Source: Rhea pennata (lineage: Eukaryota > Chordata > Aves > Rheiformes > Rheidae). Taken from it: 64,000 nucleotides of DNA. The stretch covers positions 64,701,582 through 64,765,581 of the forward strand of contig NC_084702.1 of assembly GCF_028389875.1 (NCBI RefSeq). The letters run 5' to 3'. The position numbers were made by a program, and so were the translations under genes. The stretch's first letter is position 1. Each line of letters opens with the position of its first letter. The notes beneath the pieces were generated by a model that saw only the letters and a list, made by a program, of their open reading frames with translations, ran no database searches and was not told where the DNA came from. This document shows positions 1 through 13,400 of this stretch, one piece after another.

Positions 1-2734
1 CAGTAGAGCAATCAGAAGCAAGAAGGCGGTTTGCCTTTTTTAAAAAAAAAAAGCCTGTGGCAGAGTTCTTTATTTTCATTTCCCCTCTGATGCTCCAGAG
101 TCTCACTGGAATTTTAAAGCTACATTACAGCTACCCTTTCCTCTGTCCTTTCTGGTGTTGGGATGCTATAGTTACTTTGTTTTTTCCCTGGAATTCCAGA
201 GATTCCCAAAGCCTTTTCCCGGAGTTTTTGATCTGCTGTTACTTGCACAAAGCTTTATGCAAGGAGTTCTGTTAGATCCGCTATACATACAAAAGATAGG
301 ACTATTGTACATATTTTTGCAGATTTGTTTTTTTCTTAATAACACACAGTATTTATTAATGGGAGTTTTGTGAAAAAAAAAGGTCAAAGAGGAAGAGAAC
401 AACATTGCGTATGGGTAGGTATAAGGGTGATAACACTGATTCAACTTGTTCACTACAAAACAAGTATCGTTTTCTGTATATGTTGGCATTACTCAAGAAC
501 TGAGATATGTAAAATATCAAATTCTGGAGCCCATTTATCTGAAGTTTTGTCCAGGATACAATTAATGTTTAACCTAATCCAAATGTTCTGCAGTATTGCC
601 AGCTCCAAACCTTCAGAAAACATGAGTCTGAGTGCCTGAAGTCTTGAGATTACCATTACACATCACAAGGGTTTCATTCATTTTTTTTATTGAATATATC
701 TAGTTTCTTTGTGTTCAACTTCTGCTTTGTAAGTCATTAGGCAATGTCCATATCACAGTTCTCTTTTTTTTCCCCCTACAACCATAACTACTAGAAACTG
801 AAGGCTTTTATGTCTCGTTGCTTGATTGATTGATTGGCTGAATGACAGATAAATTCTAATACTCCAGGAAAAATATCTAAAGCAGGGGGTGGTATAAGAA
901 AAAAATCTGACTCTTGTAAGACATGATACAATTGTGAGACTAGTGAAACTCTGCTTCTGAAGTTCCTAAAGCTCCCACTCACTGAAGTGTGGCATTTTAT
1001 TGTCTTAAACTGACAACACCTTAAACTGACAATATTAAAATCTGACTGTTAGTCTTTTCATTATCACACAACGGCAAACGTGCCAGTCTTCAAGATAAAG
1101 CCAGCACTGTCTACAGAGAGGCTGAAATGAGCTCTCGTGGCATAGCTGAGTCATAGTAAAGCTAATACAGAAAGTGAAACAGATTCTCCAGCCTGGGGCC
1201 TCAGATCATTTTGCAGACTCTCCGTCTATGCCACCAGTGAGATACTGTCCACCATACAGAGTGACTGAAGCCTTCAGTGAAATTCAGTTTGAGGTGAAAA
1301 ACAGCAAAAGACATACATGCCTCTCTGGTTTTGGCCTTGTGCAAGTGTTAAATGTAACACCTCGAAAAAATCTCCGATAGAGAGATAAATTCTTCCTTAC
1401 AAAAATAGTAAGATAAGATAGACAGAGTCCTTTCTCAAAAAAAAAAGAGAGAAACCAAAGGAACCAAAGGTGGTGGTGGGGAAGCTTCACAGTTTATCCA
1501 AACATAGAGGTTCTTGTTCTTCCTAGTTCAATTTTTTTAGTGAGATAACTTGTCATAACCCCATGATTACACAAGTACTTCATGGGGAATTGTGTAATGA
1601 AGCAAATGTTTTTTTTCCAAAGGGGGGGGGGGGAATAATTACTTAATCTAATAAAATTAAAATCTAAAAAAAAACCCCACCTTGTACAGTTCCTAAGTGA
1701 AACCAACAAATAATCTAGGCATATTCTTTTTCTGAAAGGGTTAGTTGGTTAACTTTCCTCACAGGTATGTTTGATTTTCTTTAATTCACCATAGACTTGA
1801 GAAGAAAAAAGCATGAGAAAAGTAGAACCAGAGTTATCTGCCTCTCCACTCCCACCTAGTTCAGAAATGGATTCAACAGGATTAAATAAAAGAAAGAAGA
1901 AGAAGAAAGGGTCAAAAGTTTTCAGTGCTCTCTTGTCCTTTAAGAAATGATTCATAAGAGAAGATAATATCAATTTTCAGATACCTACCAGGTTATTCCT
2001 TTGTTCGATAATTTTCCAGCTGTTTCAAGCCTGGTACCCCACATTAGTGACTACAATTATCTCATAGCCTTAGTTGGATTTTCACAGTGGAAGATGCTGC
2101 ACTTACTTTATTCCTGTTGACCAGTCCTATGTAGGAAATAACTGCAGAGATTCAGTGTTCAGTTGCAAAAAGCAGGTGCACAGGAAAAAAACACCCATCA
2201 TGATGTAGTTTATGTTTTCATAGCCTGAAGCAGATAGTTTGAACTCATGTCCACTTGTCCTGTTGTAATTCTAGTTGTCCCTCAGTACTGAAATGACTGG
2301 GGCACCTAAATCACATAAAAGTTAAATCACTTAAAAGTTATTCAAATATTCTTTTTATCTTTTTTTTTAAAAAAATGATAATGTTAGTTTATACAAGGTT
2401 GAACCATCAGAACTTGTTTTCTCTACCAGATTCAAATACCCAATTAGGTTTAAATCTGAACTGAATTAAAATCTGACATTGTGGTTACTATAGCCAACAG
2501 TTACTTAGTTCAAATGATTCAAATTTCTAAAAAAAATATGGGAAAAAGACTAGAAATATAGTAGATCTAGTAGATGACTGAATCCAGTCCTCTATTATTT
2601 TAAGTAGCTACATAATAAAGTTGTATTACTAAATGAATCAAATTACATCTTAAAATTAATGGGATTACTTGCCTGTGTTCATATATGAAAGCTATTCAAT
2701 AGCCCCATTCTTCTTTTTCATAATGTTTTCATAA
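1..2734. other. Non-coding flank, no gene seen
   Basis: AT-rich unique-looking sequence. All open frames are short and resemble no family I know. The only structure I see is low complexity: short A and T runs, a G run at about 1622-1633, and a few TTGA units near 822-836. It lies far downstream of ISL1, whose transcription runs toward it. Confidence 0.6.
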
Positions 2735-3935
2735 TTTGGGGAAAATTATGGAAAAGTTTCTCATGAAAGCTAATTCCAGGCACAAAAAACACAAGAATTT
2801 GACTAGGAAAAGCCAGTGCGGATTTACTTAGGGCAAATCATGCTTCGCCAGCCTGGTTCCCTTCTAAATGAACCGATTTGTTCAGTGGATGGGAGAACTG
2901 TTGATGTCATCTTTCTGGATTTTAGCAAAGTGTTTGACATGGTCTTCCACAGCATCTTTGTTAACAAGCTGCTGAGATATGGACTGGACAGAAAGATCGT
3001 AAGATTGATGGAAAAGTGACTAACCTACCAAACTCAAAGCAGGGTGGTTAATACCAACCAGTGTTAATGGCAGCTAGCAACAAGTGGAGTTTGTCAGGGG
3101 TCAATACTGCATCCAATACTATTCAAGATCCTTATAAATGATCAATATTGCATCCAATACTATTCAATTTCCTTATAAACGATATGTGTAACTGAATGCA
3201 CCCTCATCAAGTCTGACACTAGACTGGCAGGAGATGCAGACACATTGCAGGAAGAGCCACCACACAGAGACACCTTGAAAAGCAATCCAAATCCCTGAAG
3301 GACAGAGAGCTGCACAAAGAGCCAGCCAGGCGCCCTGGCAGCCACAAAGGACAACAGTGTCCTGGGCTGCAGGAGCAAGAGAATCACCAGATCAAGGGAT
3401 GTGGCTATTCCACTCTACTCAACACTTATTAGGCCACGCCAGGAAAATTGTGTCCAGCTTTGGTCTCCTCAGTTCTAGAGAGACATTGAGTGGGTCCAGT
3501 GGAGAGCCACCAAGATGATTACAGAGATGGAGAACTTGGTTTTCCCACCTCCTTTGGCTTAATACAACTATGGATAAAGGTTGAAGGAACTGGATTTGTT
3601 CAGTCTAGAAGAGAGAAGATTCAGAAGGAATCTAATCACAGTCTTCCAGTACCTGAGAGGTAGTTATAGGGAAGATGGAGGTACTGTCTTCACAAGGTTA
3701 AATGGTGACAAAACAGGAGGCAGTGGGCTTCAGGGAATAATGTTCTTCACCATGAGAACAATTAAACAATGAAATAAAGTGCCCTGAGAAGTGGTGGAAT
3801 CCCTCACTGGAAATAATCAAGACTTGGCTTAACATTGCAATGGAAAACCTATCCAAAGCCTTGTTTTCAACAGAAGGTGGGATCAGATGATCTCCAGGGG
3901 TCTCTTCCAACCTTTTGATGACTTTTTAATTATTC
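2735..3935 (+). mobile_element. Degenerate CR1 LINE, 3' portion
   Basis: This is a decayed copy of a chicken-repeat-1 type non-LTR retrotransposon. Reading + strand, 2816-3019 encodes a stretch of reverse transcriptase with the CR1-like motif DVIFLDFSKVFDMVFHSI. The frame then breaks. The segment 3430-3560 matches the CR1 region that reads roughly 'YCVQFWSP...LERVQRRATK' at DNA level, and 3581-3772 keeps LFSLEERRFRRNLITVFQYL, the C-terminal RT region. The 3' end, about 3880-3920, has the typical CR1 tail wording (GATGATCTCCAGGGGTCTCTTCCAACC). Near 3205-3225 the codons for the catalytic F/Y-A-D-D box appear deleted, and a 41-bp tandem duplication lies at 3100-3181. The element cannot move. CR1 is the dominant LINE of birds, turtles and crocodilians, so this copy supports a sauropsid host. 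The 5' limit is approximate. Confidence 0.85.
3100..3181 (+). repeat. 41-bp tandem duplication inside CR1
   Basis: Two head-to-tail copies of a 41-bp unit (3100-3140 and 3141-3181), both containing GCATCCAATACTATTCAA and then CCTTATAAA. They differ at a few bases, so the duplication is not brand new. It falls in the part of the element just before the lost RT catalytic box. Confidence 0.8.
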
Positions 3936-5469
3936 AGTGATTATTTTGCTTTGGTATCCTTGCTCTCAGCTTGCATACAGGTTTAAACTTTCTGTTGGTC
4001 ACTGAAATTTCTGAATACAAAACTGATCACTAACCCACTTTTCAAGATTTTAGTTTTCTAAAATTATGCTTACTTTCTGAAATCAAAAAAGTATTTAAAG
4101 TACATGCAAAAGAATATGTGTATGGTGTGTTGATGATGAGTCCCTCTTCTGAATTTGCAAGAGCATCAGAGAGATATGTAAAAGGAAAATGAGAACACAT
4201 TATTTTTCCGGCTCAAATGTTCATGTGATTTCAACAGGAGAGATGTATAATGAGTCTTTGAATTTAAGCTACATAGCCTGAGTTCCCCCTCCAGTTATCA
4301 AGCTGCAACTCGAGTCAGATTACACTTATATATGAGTGGGGCAGTACTGAGCCAAAGGAAGTGGGACAACTTTCAACAGAGCAACTTCAACACAGGGCCA
4401 AGTTCTACTCTCAATTACACACACACGACTGTCACAGTGATTTCAGTGGGGACACTCGGAGGTAACCATGGGTAGAGCGCCTTTGTGACATGGTGCAGAT
4501 GTGAAAAATCCAAATGTAGAGCATCCTCATGCATGAGCGTCTCATTTTTAAACAGCCACTTTATTGTGGATGGCAGGCAACAGAGCTTTAAATAGGAGCG
4601 TGATCTACTGCATCACATTTGAAAGTAAACCTTTAGTCCTTCTGGATCCACCTTCATCTTCTTACAGTTGCTACAAAATATGGCAAATCTACAAAGTGAA
4701 ATGGAGATTCTGTAAAACTTCTCAGAGAGCTTTGAATTTCTGTGTTTGTTGAAGTGTTTGTCTCACCTCCAGCACCACAGCATCTCTGCAGTGTCAGGCT
4801 TTGTTCAGAGCTGTTTTATATCCTTCTATTTTGACTCCTTCAGATAGCTTTAAAATTCTATATACTGCTTTTTTGTCTTAGAGGATTCTTTCCTTCCTAT
4901 CTGTGCCTTTCTGTTATCATGTAAGTTTGCAAGCACAATAAAACTGTAATAAAGATTTAAAATACAAGGAGTTTTTATATACAAGTAAAGGAAACTTTAA
5001 CATGGCTCACAATATGGATTCCCCATTTTGAATAGACCAGATAGACTTTGCAGCAAATTTCACCCATGTTTGTACAAGAACGTAAGTTCAACAATATTAA
5101 TTCTTACCAGTCATTTGCTGGAGTGCCCAGTAAATTTTGTCATTAATGGCTAAGGTACAGTCACATGGAAAGGAAGAGAAGAACACCCATAGAAAAGCAA
5201 ACTGCTGACTGGAATGCCTCTGTACAATCGATCTTCCATCTAAGACCAGCTCATCAACTCATACGAGAGGCTCCCTCTACATCATTAATGTTATGGGGCC
5301 ACATGAGCAACGCTAACAGGATAAATCATGTGACGGACAGTGCAGCTGCCAGTTATCCGAGCACGGGAACTTTGGCTGTGCTGCCAGGAACCCCTAGGAC
5401 AGAGTGCGACCCTGCTCAGAAGTCGTGCTTCAGTCCCCTGTGCACTTCCATTTAAATGAAAGAGGATAC
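3936..5469. other. Non-coding; ancient repeat remnant near 4390-4470
   Basis: No gene seen. At about 4390-4470 the wording GGGCCAAGTTCTACTCTCAATTACAC...GATTTCAGTGGGGACACTC resembles an old dispersed repeat common in sauropsid genomes (the 'gggccaaattctgctctcagttacac' type). I cannot assign its family. Another partial echo of this wording occurs at 46288-46320. Confidence 0.35.
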
Positions 5470-5547
5470 AGAAGGGGAAGGAGAAGGGGAAGGGAGAAGG
5501 AAGAAAGAAGGGAAAAGGAAGGGAAAGGGAAAGGGGAAAAAAAGAAA
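5470..5547 (+). repeat. Purine-rich GGGAAA/GGAAG tract
   Basis: About 78 bases of nearly pure purine on the + strand, built of irregular GGGAAA, GGAGAA and GGAAAG units. This is low-complexity DNA. Open frames running through it are artefacts. Confidence 0.8.
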
Positions 5548-8500
5548 TAAAAGATAACGCGTGTAAACATATTAAAGCTATTGTAGACTACAGAAAGGAT
5601 TCCCATTACATTTTCTTTTTTTCTTGAAAAACACTGTTGTAGCTCTTTTATCACGTGATTTCACTACCATCTTTGCACACTGATTGCCTATACATCCTCA
5701 GCCTAGTGCTTTGGCTTCAGAAGGTCAGAGTGGGAACAAAGATGCATGAATCATATATGTATTAAATTTATTAGGGTAAGCCATACCAAAGCTTAACAAT
5801 TCTTAAATAGTTAAAAGTCAGAAATTAGTTGTGCCAGGTAATACTGTGATACAGTAACTTCCAAAAGTCTCTGGGAGCAAGCTTCATCTCTCACTGTGCT
5901 TTAGCTATACCAAGGTTGATGAAGGGAAATTAAAACTGGGATGTTAGGTGTTGACACGAGAAGAATCCTAAGTAACCAGGTGATATTTAATGCATAACAG
6001 CATTAAATGCTGTCCATTTTGGCAGCCTAGAGCTCAGTGAAGGGTAATTTATCTTAACTGTGGGATAAATGATTTCCCTAAGAAAATCTGGCCTCTTAAC
6101 TGTTTTTTGCAGAACCCAAGAGGACACATGTGGCTAGTTAGGGAAACCTAGAAGAACTAAGCTGTCTCCCTGCCAGGCTGTGGCATGGTTGGCCCTAGAT
6201 ATTCCTGAATCTCACTAGTGTATGCTGAAGCCATCTGAAAATCCTTCTCCAACAGCATATGGAGGAAGTAGCACATGCTTTCTCTGTAGCGTATGATAAA
6301 TTCAGAATTTGTTTTTCATACAAAAAAGGCAGAACTCATTCAGTAACAAAAGAAAATTCATAGTGAATAATCAATATGTTTGATAAGAAAAATAGCACAA
6401 AAAGTGTATACGGGGAATATTAGCTGATCATTTCTCTAGGGGAACCAGGAAATATATTCATAAATAATGTATTCAGCAAAAGGCAGAGAAAAATCACTGA
6501 GAAAATAATTTTGCAAATAATGTTTGAAAAGTACTCATCTTAACCCAGATTCACACAGCTGTCACTAAAATTTACCATACCTGACTGCCCTTTACCATTG
6601 TGATTAACGCTAATAAAAAAAAATCTAATGATGTTTTATAACCCTGTCAGAAAAAAAAGCCCTGCACAGGGCAAGTGGGTGAGTAAAAATTTGCAGCGCT
6701 GACTTAGAGTCATAAATATTGCTGATTAATAAAGTGTGGTCCCTATGATATACCTTTAATTACTCTTTCCACTCTTTTACTCACTTGGGGCCTGATTGTG
6801 GATGGCTGTAGTCAGTAGTATTGTGCCATAGGCATACACGGAGATGGGCTCAGGCTCTTTGTGGAAATACTGACTATTTTCAAATATCATTGACATTCAT
6901 AGGATATAAGAAAACCTAATGCCTTGTTGGATTAAAAAAAAAAGGCAAAAAAGAAGACACAGATGTTTTCCTTGTACTTCTGCTGGAAACCAAATTGACT
7001 CATAAATCCTGACATTCTCCACAGGTTTTCCAAGAAATATGTAGTTTTATCCAAAGCATTATTCAGGAGAACAGCCTATGGCATCTTTTCCTTAGGATGG
7101 TGCACTATTCTTGTTCTCAGAAGATAAGAAAAAGCATAAGCTCTAGAATCAACAAGAAGCCCAATAATGATAGGACTTGAAAATATTGAGCAATGAAGAA
7201 GTAAGAAAAGGATTTAAGGAGACAACATTTTTACATCACGTTTATGTTATGTCTTTGAGGAAGATTCCTACTTTGCACTAAATTCTGTCCTTCAATAGAT
7301 ACTTGTATTGCTCCTGTTATTCCTGGACCTACACAACAAGGGGCAGGTTTTGGTTTATAGGGTTTTTTTTGGCCTTTTTATGTGTTTGATTTTTTATGTG
7401 TTTATAATTCAATGTAAAGTTAGCAACCTGTCGTAAGTCATCAAGAATGTATGTCACTTGAGTTAGTGAGATGTTTATTCTGTGATCATATTGACTTAGA
7501 AGTTCTTATTAATTTACAAAACATCTGTAAAGGAAGCAATGTCTTAAGAAATCACTTGCCAAAAAAGTAAAGGTAGCTGAAGGACAATATTCAAACTGTT
7601 AGTTTTGAAGATTCTGTGTTTTCTACAGATACCTACAAAGCACAGGTACCAAAGACCAGCAACATAGAAGAGCAAAAAGAAGAAACTCTTCTCCAAGACA
7701 ATAGGGAATAGTTTGAGGAAATCATATTGAGACACAATATGCCTTGCGGTCATTTAAGGAAATTAAGTCTGCTGTAGAGACATTTTATTAGGTAAAATGT
7801 CACATATATAGACTGTTTATTGTTTCATAATCTCTTTTTCTTTATTGCTATGTTCCTGCTACAGAATAAATACTACTTTAAGAAGCCTGTCCAGTGGTCA
7901 CAAAGTCATGAAAATAATAATATAAGTACCAAACCAGCTTATTTAAAGGAATTTTGTCCAAGGTCTAATATAGGAATGGGAGACTTAAGGAATTCTGTTC
8001 CTGCCCCTACCTCAGTAGCCCTCTCTCCTTACCTCAGAGGACGTGTGTGATGATACTGCATCTCTGCTCCGTCTCTCCATCTAGACTGTGACCACATCCA
8101 CCTCCACTAGGAACAGACTGCAAGATGAGGAGAAAATACAGTTATCCTGGTAACTGTCACAACTATTAAAAGGGGTTCTATTCAGAAGGGTTCAGTAACA
8201 AACAAGAACTCACATAAATGCCCCAGAATTGTTCTTAGTGTATCTGTAGAGTCTGGGGTGGTTTATAGTGATGGTGGCCTCATTTTACTAGTTAAGTTCT
8301 AAATGTCATAATTCAATATATTTTCTTTTTTGTCCAGTGGGTATAGGAGGGAAAATGCAGTTTTCATTTAAAATTGTCTCTGGTCCTAGTGTTTTATAGC
8401 TGAGTGCATGAAAGCATATTGTTGTAGTTAGCGTGGAAAAAGTTCCAGGCTAGATGTAGCATTATGTGCATCATAATGGTGATTAGATCTGATCACACAT

Positions 8501-9143
8501 CCTAGGGTTCATTTCCCACTGTCTTAGTTCTGGTCCAATCTTTTGGTGACGCAAAAGAATAAGATTAATTTGTTTTGGTGACAATACCCATCCAAACTCT
8601 TCTATTTGCAGACTTCTGTTAGCTCGTGCTAATTCAGTTCATACCTAAGATCAAGCATTTGGACAAAATCCTGAATGATAAGAAGGAGGCGTTGCCCTTA
8701 TCACAGTTTTTGAAATATGGTTTCCTTATGAATGACCTTCACTGAGGGTACATTCTGCACATACAAACAGCAGAGTCATTAATAAATTATATACAACGCA
8801 GGACTTGAAAAACATGTACAAGGTAGACAAAGCTTTGTAGTTTAACAGAGCTGCATAGAGTTAATATATGATGTGACATGAATGAAAATCAACCCAGCAT
8901 ACCAGAAGTATGAAGAAACTTCAATATAATTCGATTGGAAACAAAAATCAAAGAAAGGAGTCAACAGAATAACGTCGCCTCCTGTTTTTATGGGCTGCTA
9001 GATGTAGAATAGGAGTAACAAAGAGATTATTTTAAAATTTATTCAGAATTTCAAGGTAGGGAGATTATAGGAAGTTTTGACCTTCAAATTCTTTTTGATA
9101 AGAGGATTTAAGCTAAAATTTTAGGGGCAATTAAATGAGGATG
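5548..9143. other. Non-coding, no gene seen
   Basis: AT-rich unique sequence with only short open frames and no recognisable exon, RNA gene or mobile element. The phrase GGGGCCTGATTGTGGATGGCTG at 6787-6808 may be another trace of an old sauropsid dispersed repeat, too short to call. Confidence 0.5.
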
Positions 9144-9200
9144 ATTTTATATAGATATATATATGAAGTATATATATTATATAAATATATATATATATAG
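9144..9200 (+). repeat. AT/TATA-rich microsatellite
   Basis: Imperfect (TA)n and (ATAT)n run interrupted by GAAG and TTAT. Simple sequence. Confidence 0.8.
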
Positions 9201-9873
9201 AAGAAAATACTTAAATGCTGATTAAAGCATTTGTTTATAAAGTTGCACTACTATAACTTGTTTGAAATTATTTAGACATCTTACTACACTGAAATTTTAA
9301 AATGTAATGACAAATAAACTAGAACTGTATACACTAAAAGGTAGATTATTATTACCCAGTCTTACAAAGATGGAACTTCCAAGAAATGGCAAGAACTATT
9401 ACCTGCAGTGGAAGTTAGAAGGGCAGTATCAAATACCATCTCTTCTTTAAAATGCATCAAAACCTTATTTTAATATAGAGCAATGAGCCTATAAATACTA
9501 AGGATTCAATCATCCTTGTAGTGAAGCCAGCAAGTTCAGCTCCTGCACCATTCAGTGTGACAAGACTCAGTCCTGCGTATATAGGAACCACAGGTCCAGG
9601 TCATACAAAAGTCCTCGTCTCCTGTCTCTGGGAAGTGCATAAGAAAGCAAGGCACATACAGAGTACACATCCTCGATACAGCCTTCCAGCTTCCAGAAGT
9701 TGTTCTCCAGAGGCTGTGCCTGAACCATAATATTTAATAGGTGGTGCATGAACTGGTCTTGTTCCTTTTGAAGCATGTTTACATCTCAGCATCTGTAACA
9801 TCAGTGAGCACAACATAGCCATTAATTATATGTTGCTTGAAAAAAAGGTTTGTTTGCTTTTAAACCTGCTGCT

Positions 9874-9896
9874 TGATAAACTGAGGTAGCTCAAAT
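9874..9896 (+). repeat. 23-bp direct repeat, copy 1
   Basis: A 23-base sequence (starts TGATAAACTGAG, ends GTAGCTCAAAT) that recurs exactly at 10403-10425, 529 bp away. Here it is followed by GATAGATAGG. Confidence 0.9.
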
Positions 9897-10402
9897 GATA
9901 GATAGGCTATTTTTCTTTATCTTTGACTTACCCTGTATCATAACATGAGTCCATCATTTCATGGTGGGAGAGCTCTCAATATCTTCATATAGGGATATTT
10001 TAGCAGCTGTTGCCTTTATTGAGGTAAATGTAGCTTCCCTTTAAAATATGTTGTGGCTTTAAGACTGACTTTTCATGCTTTACTATTTACTTTATACATA
10101 GTACTTCAGCACAGTATTATTTTCTTTTAAAGCAGAAAGACTATTAAAGCAAAATTGGTTTTTTTACTAAAACCTCAGCCTACAGAAATGTAGGCATAGA
10201 ACCTGTGTATCTGCTAGAAATACAACTCTGATTTTACAGGTATTTCCAGAAAGAAATAAAATAAATGCTATTTTCAGTTTTGCAAGGGGCTTCAGGGCTG
10301 CTGCCATAACCTCAACAAAGAGGGAAGTTGGATAGAGTTAAAAAAGAAGAAAAGCAACACTCCAGCCATTGTTCCCCCATTCAAAACTTAGCCATATCCA
10401 TA

Positions 10403-10449
10403 TGATAAACTGAGGTAGCTCAAATATCAATGTCATGCATGATGACATT
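10403..10449 (+). repeat. 23-bp direct repeat, copy 2, with adjacent hairpin
   Basis: The second exact copy occupies 10403-10425. It is followed at 10429-10449 by an inverted repeat, AATGTCAT, then GCATG, then ATGACATT (8-bp stem, 5-base loop). Shortly after, ATAGATAGG reappears, as it does right after copy 1. The simplest reading is one duplicated segment with about 35 bp inserted or rearranged in copy 2. Confidence 0.85.
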
Positions 10450-13400
10450 GCTTTCAGTCATAGATAGGTCCCTGTAAATGCATTTTGCAAGGTCACAGAG
10501 AAGCACAGCTGGTCAGACCAGTCCAACATCTACAGTCACATACATGTGTTAACCCTCAGAGTTAATAACTGCTGTCCAGGGGCTCTGTTCATCCAAGGAA
10601 AAAGGGCTTGTGGGTAACATGTGCTTGTGCTCGCTAGTCTTTTCCTCGGGAACATCCAGCAGATCCCATTTCCAGTGACGCATTGAATAAAACAGATTAT
10701 CCAAAGTAGAACTGGAACAGTGGCAAGTCAATCCGTTATCACTTGTGTTAATGGTTACAGTTTGTCAGGCCTCATTGCCTGTAGAGACAAAGGTAGTTGG
10801 TTGAGGTTATATGAAGTGTAATGGTAACTGGTCATTCCAGTGTGTGGCTGCTGTCTTTCAGTGACTTTCTTACTGTTTCTCCACCTATGTGAATCAGGCC
10901 TGTAAGCAAGAAATAGAATTTATTCTGCTGCTGGTGGATGGAGCTGAAGCATCATCACCTCCTGCTCTGGAGAGTGGTGGGGAGTGGTGGGGAGACAGAC
11001 TTGTCTTTTGCCTAATGAAATAAAAGTCTCTATAAACATTTGTTTTACATTGTACACTCTTACAAATATGACTGCATCAGACAGCTAAGGGATATTTCAG
11101 TGTCAAATTTTGGTTTATACTTCATTAAACCATATTCAAACCAGTGGAATTGAACAGTATGAAAGTCAAAGTAGTATGTGACTATCTGCCTTTGGTAGAT
11201 GCCCAGTCACAGAGAAACTAGGATATATTTGACTGTGTAGGTCTATTTAAAATGTGTCATGTTTGAGTAAACTTGGAGTCTAACACATCACGACAAAGAA
11301 TTAGTAGTGCCAGGACATTGACAAATGATAGAAACACTGTAAATATTTTAAGAAAAGCAAACTGTGTTCAAATGAGAACACTCAAGTTAGTTGGAAGAAA
11401 GGGCTGCAAACTTATTGAATATTAAAGAGCAAGCAAAACACAATTAAAGCCTGAAACAGCCTTTCAGCCTGGGTGAGTTTCAGTCAATCCTTAAATAAGA
11501 GCACAACGTGTCGTACTCTGATACTCCACTGTATAATGTTATACTGGGTGGAATCTCCAAACTCAGAAAGACAGCCTTCCTGTGGGAAAATCCCTAACTT
11601 TTTCTTACGACCTTGAAACTTGCTAGGGGCAAACAGCAAGAACATTTTGGTGATTAAGTGTAGGATAAATTCTTTCCAAACATCTTTGGGGAGGGTTAGC
11701 TTTGTCCTTAGACATATGGTATTTTTAAACATCCTGGATCAGCTCTTCAGTCCATGCTGCGGCCTCTCTGTTGTGGGTACGGTACAAAAGACAAAAAGCT
11801 GCCCTTGTAAGGCTCTTCTTCACACCTCCACAAGTCTGCACTATGTACACTGTACATCAGGATAGAGCAGTGTAATCAAGATAGAAGAGGGAGAAAAACT
11901 GCTCTAGTTTCCTCACCTGCATAACAACACCAAAGGGGCTATTATTTAAAGCAACAGAATCTTAAAACTGCCCTAATCTTTAACTGATCTTGATTATCCA
12001 GTATCAGAGACACACACAGATGGCTTACAACTTTGCCTCTGCCCACACCCCCACACTAAGATCTCTAAATCCTAATGAACCAGTTTCCTGCTTTTAACAC
12101 ATTAAATTTTAGAATCAAATATTGTATGTGAAGATTTGCAAACATACTTCCTACCATTTTGGGACTCAAACACATAAATTTATAAAAAAGTCAAAACACT
12201 TTCGAATGTGCTACCTTCAGTTTTAGAATAAAGCAGACTGAAGATGAAAATTCCTGCAAATAAGAAATAAAAGCATATATTTAGTTTGTATACTCGTATA
12301 CAATGCTGCCTATCCAAGAGATCTAAAATATTGCTTAAAATTCTTCTTTTAGATGGCACTAGATATTTTTGTCACTCATCCACTACATGCTGACAAAATA
12401 TATGATCAGAATGAAGAACTGTGCTTATAAGAATCCTTAAAGATTATTATGAAAAAAAAGGATGTTTCTGCTCTGTTCTACCCTCACGGTCATTATTTTT
12501 GATGAAGAAGTTTTAGTTTTGAATGAATAATAGTGAAAATAAAACATTTTTTCCACATGCAGCTGAAACTTTGTATTGAGCATTTACTTCTCATCACCAC
12601 TTTCTATCTAATTTTAAATCATCCAGGTAACAGAGTTTCCATTAAAAACTTTAGTGAGATTCTTTCACACTCCCTGACACCATCTTTCATTGTTAAGAGA
12701 GTTCTCCTGACACTCAAGGAGACAGTTGCATTACAAACTTATATTATCCCAATTATATTTACAGTGTGCTCTTAGACAAGTCTCCTTATAAATAAGAGCT
12801 TGTTGGTGTTCAACTCTATAGAACTGAATAGAGTAAGGATTCACAAACTTAAGGAGGTAAGAGAATACGTTAGAGCTTTGTGTTATGTCAAGTGCTTGCA
12901 CATAAACTGCTCGGTTATTTGCACACTACGCTGAATAGTTACCTACCTAGTACAACAGTTTGGGAACCTCTCAATAAAACCGTTGTATCTTAGTATAAAT
13001 ATGACAGGGAGTTTCTAACTAGCTCAAGAAGAGGAGATCATGTCCACTCAGTGACACTGAAGAGCAGATGACTGGAAGATCCGTGTGTTGGAAGAGCCCT
13101 CTATGATTCCTTTATGGGTAGCTGTCCCCTAGGGGAGAAATCTAGTATTCTAGGAATGGATGCAATGGTTATGCCCAGGCTTTGAAACTGGGTTTGTAGT
13201 TATTACAGACACAAATACAGTATTTTTAAAAAACTATATGAAGAAAAATTCACCGTTAACTTAGAAAATAATTTCCTGACAATGTACTCAAAACCTTAAT
13301 CATTCTTACCTTCCTCAAATACATGCACCTTCCTCTGCAACCTCCTCTTTACCATCCTCCAAAAGACTTGGTGTTCCTGGTTCATGTCCCATTGGTCAAC

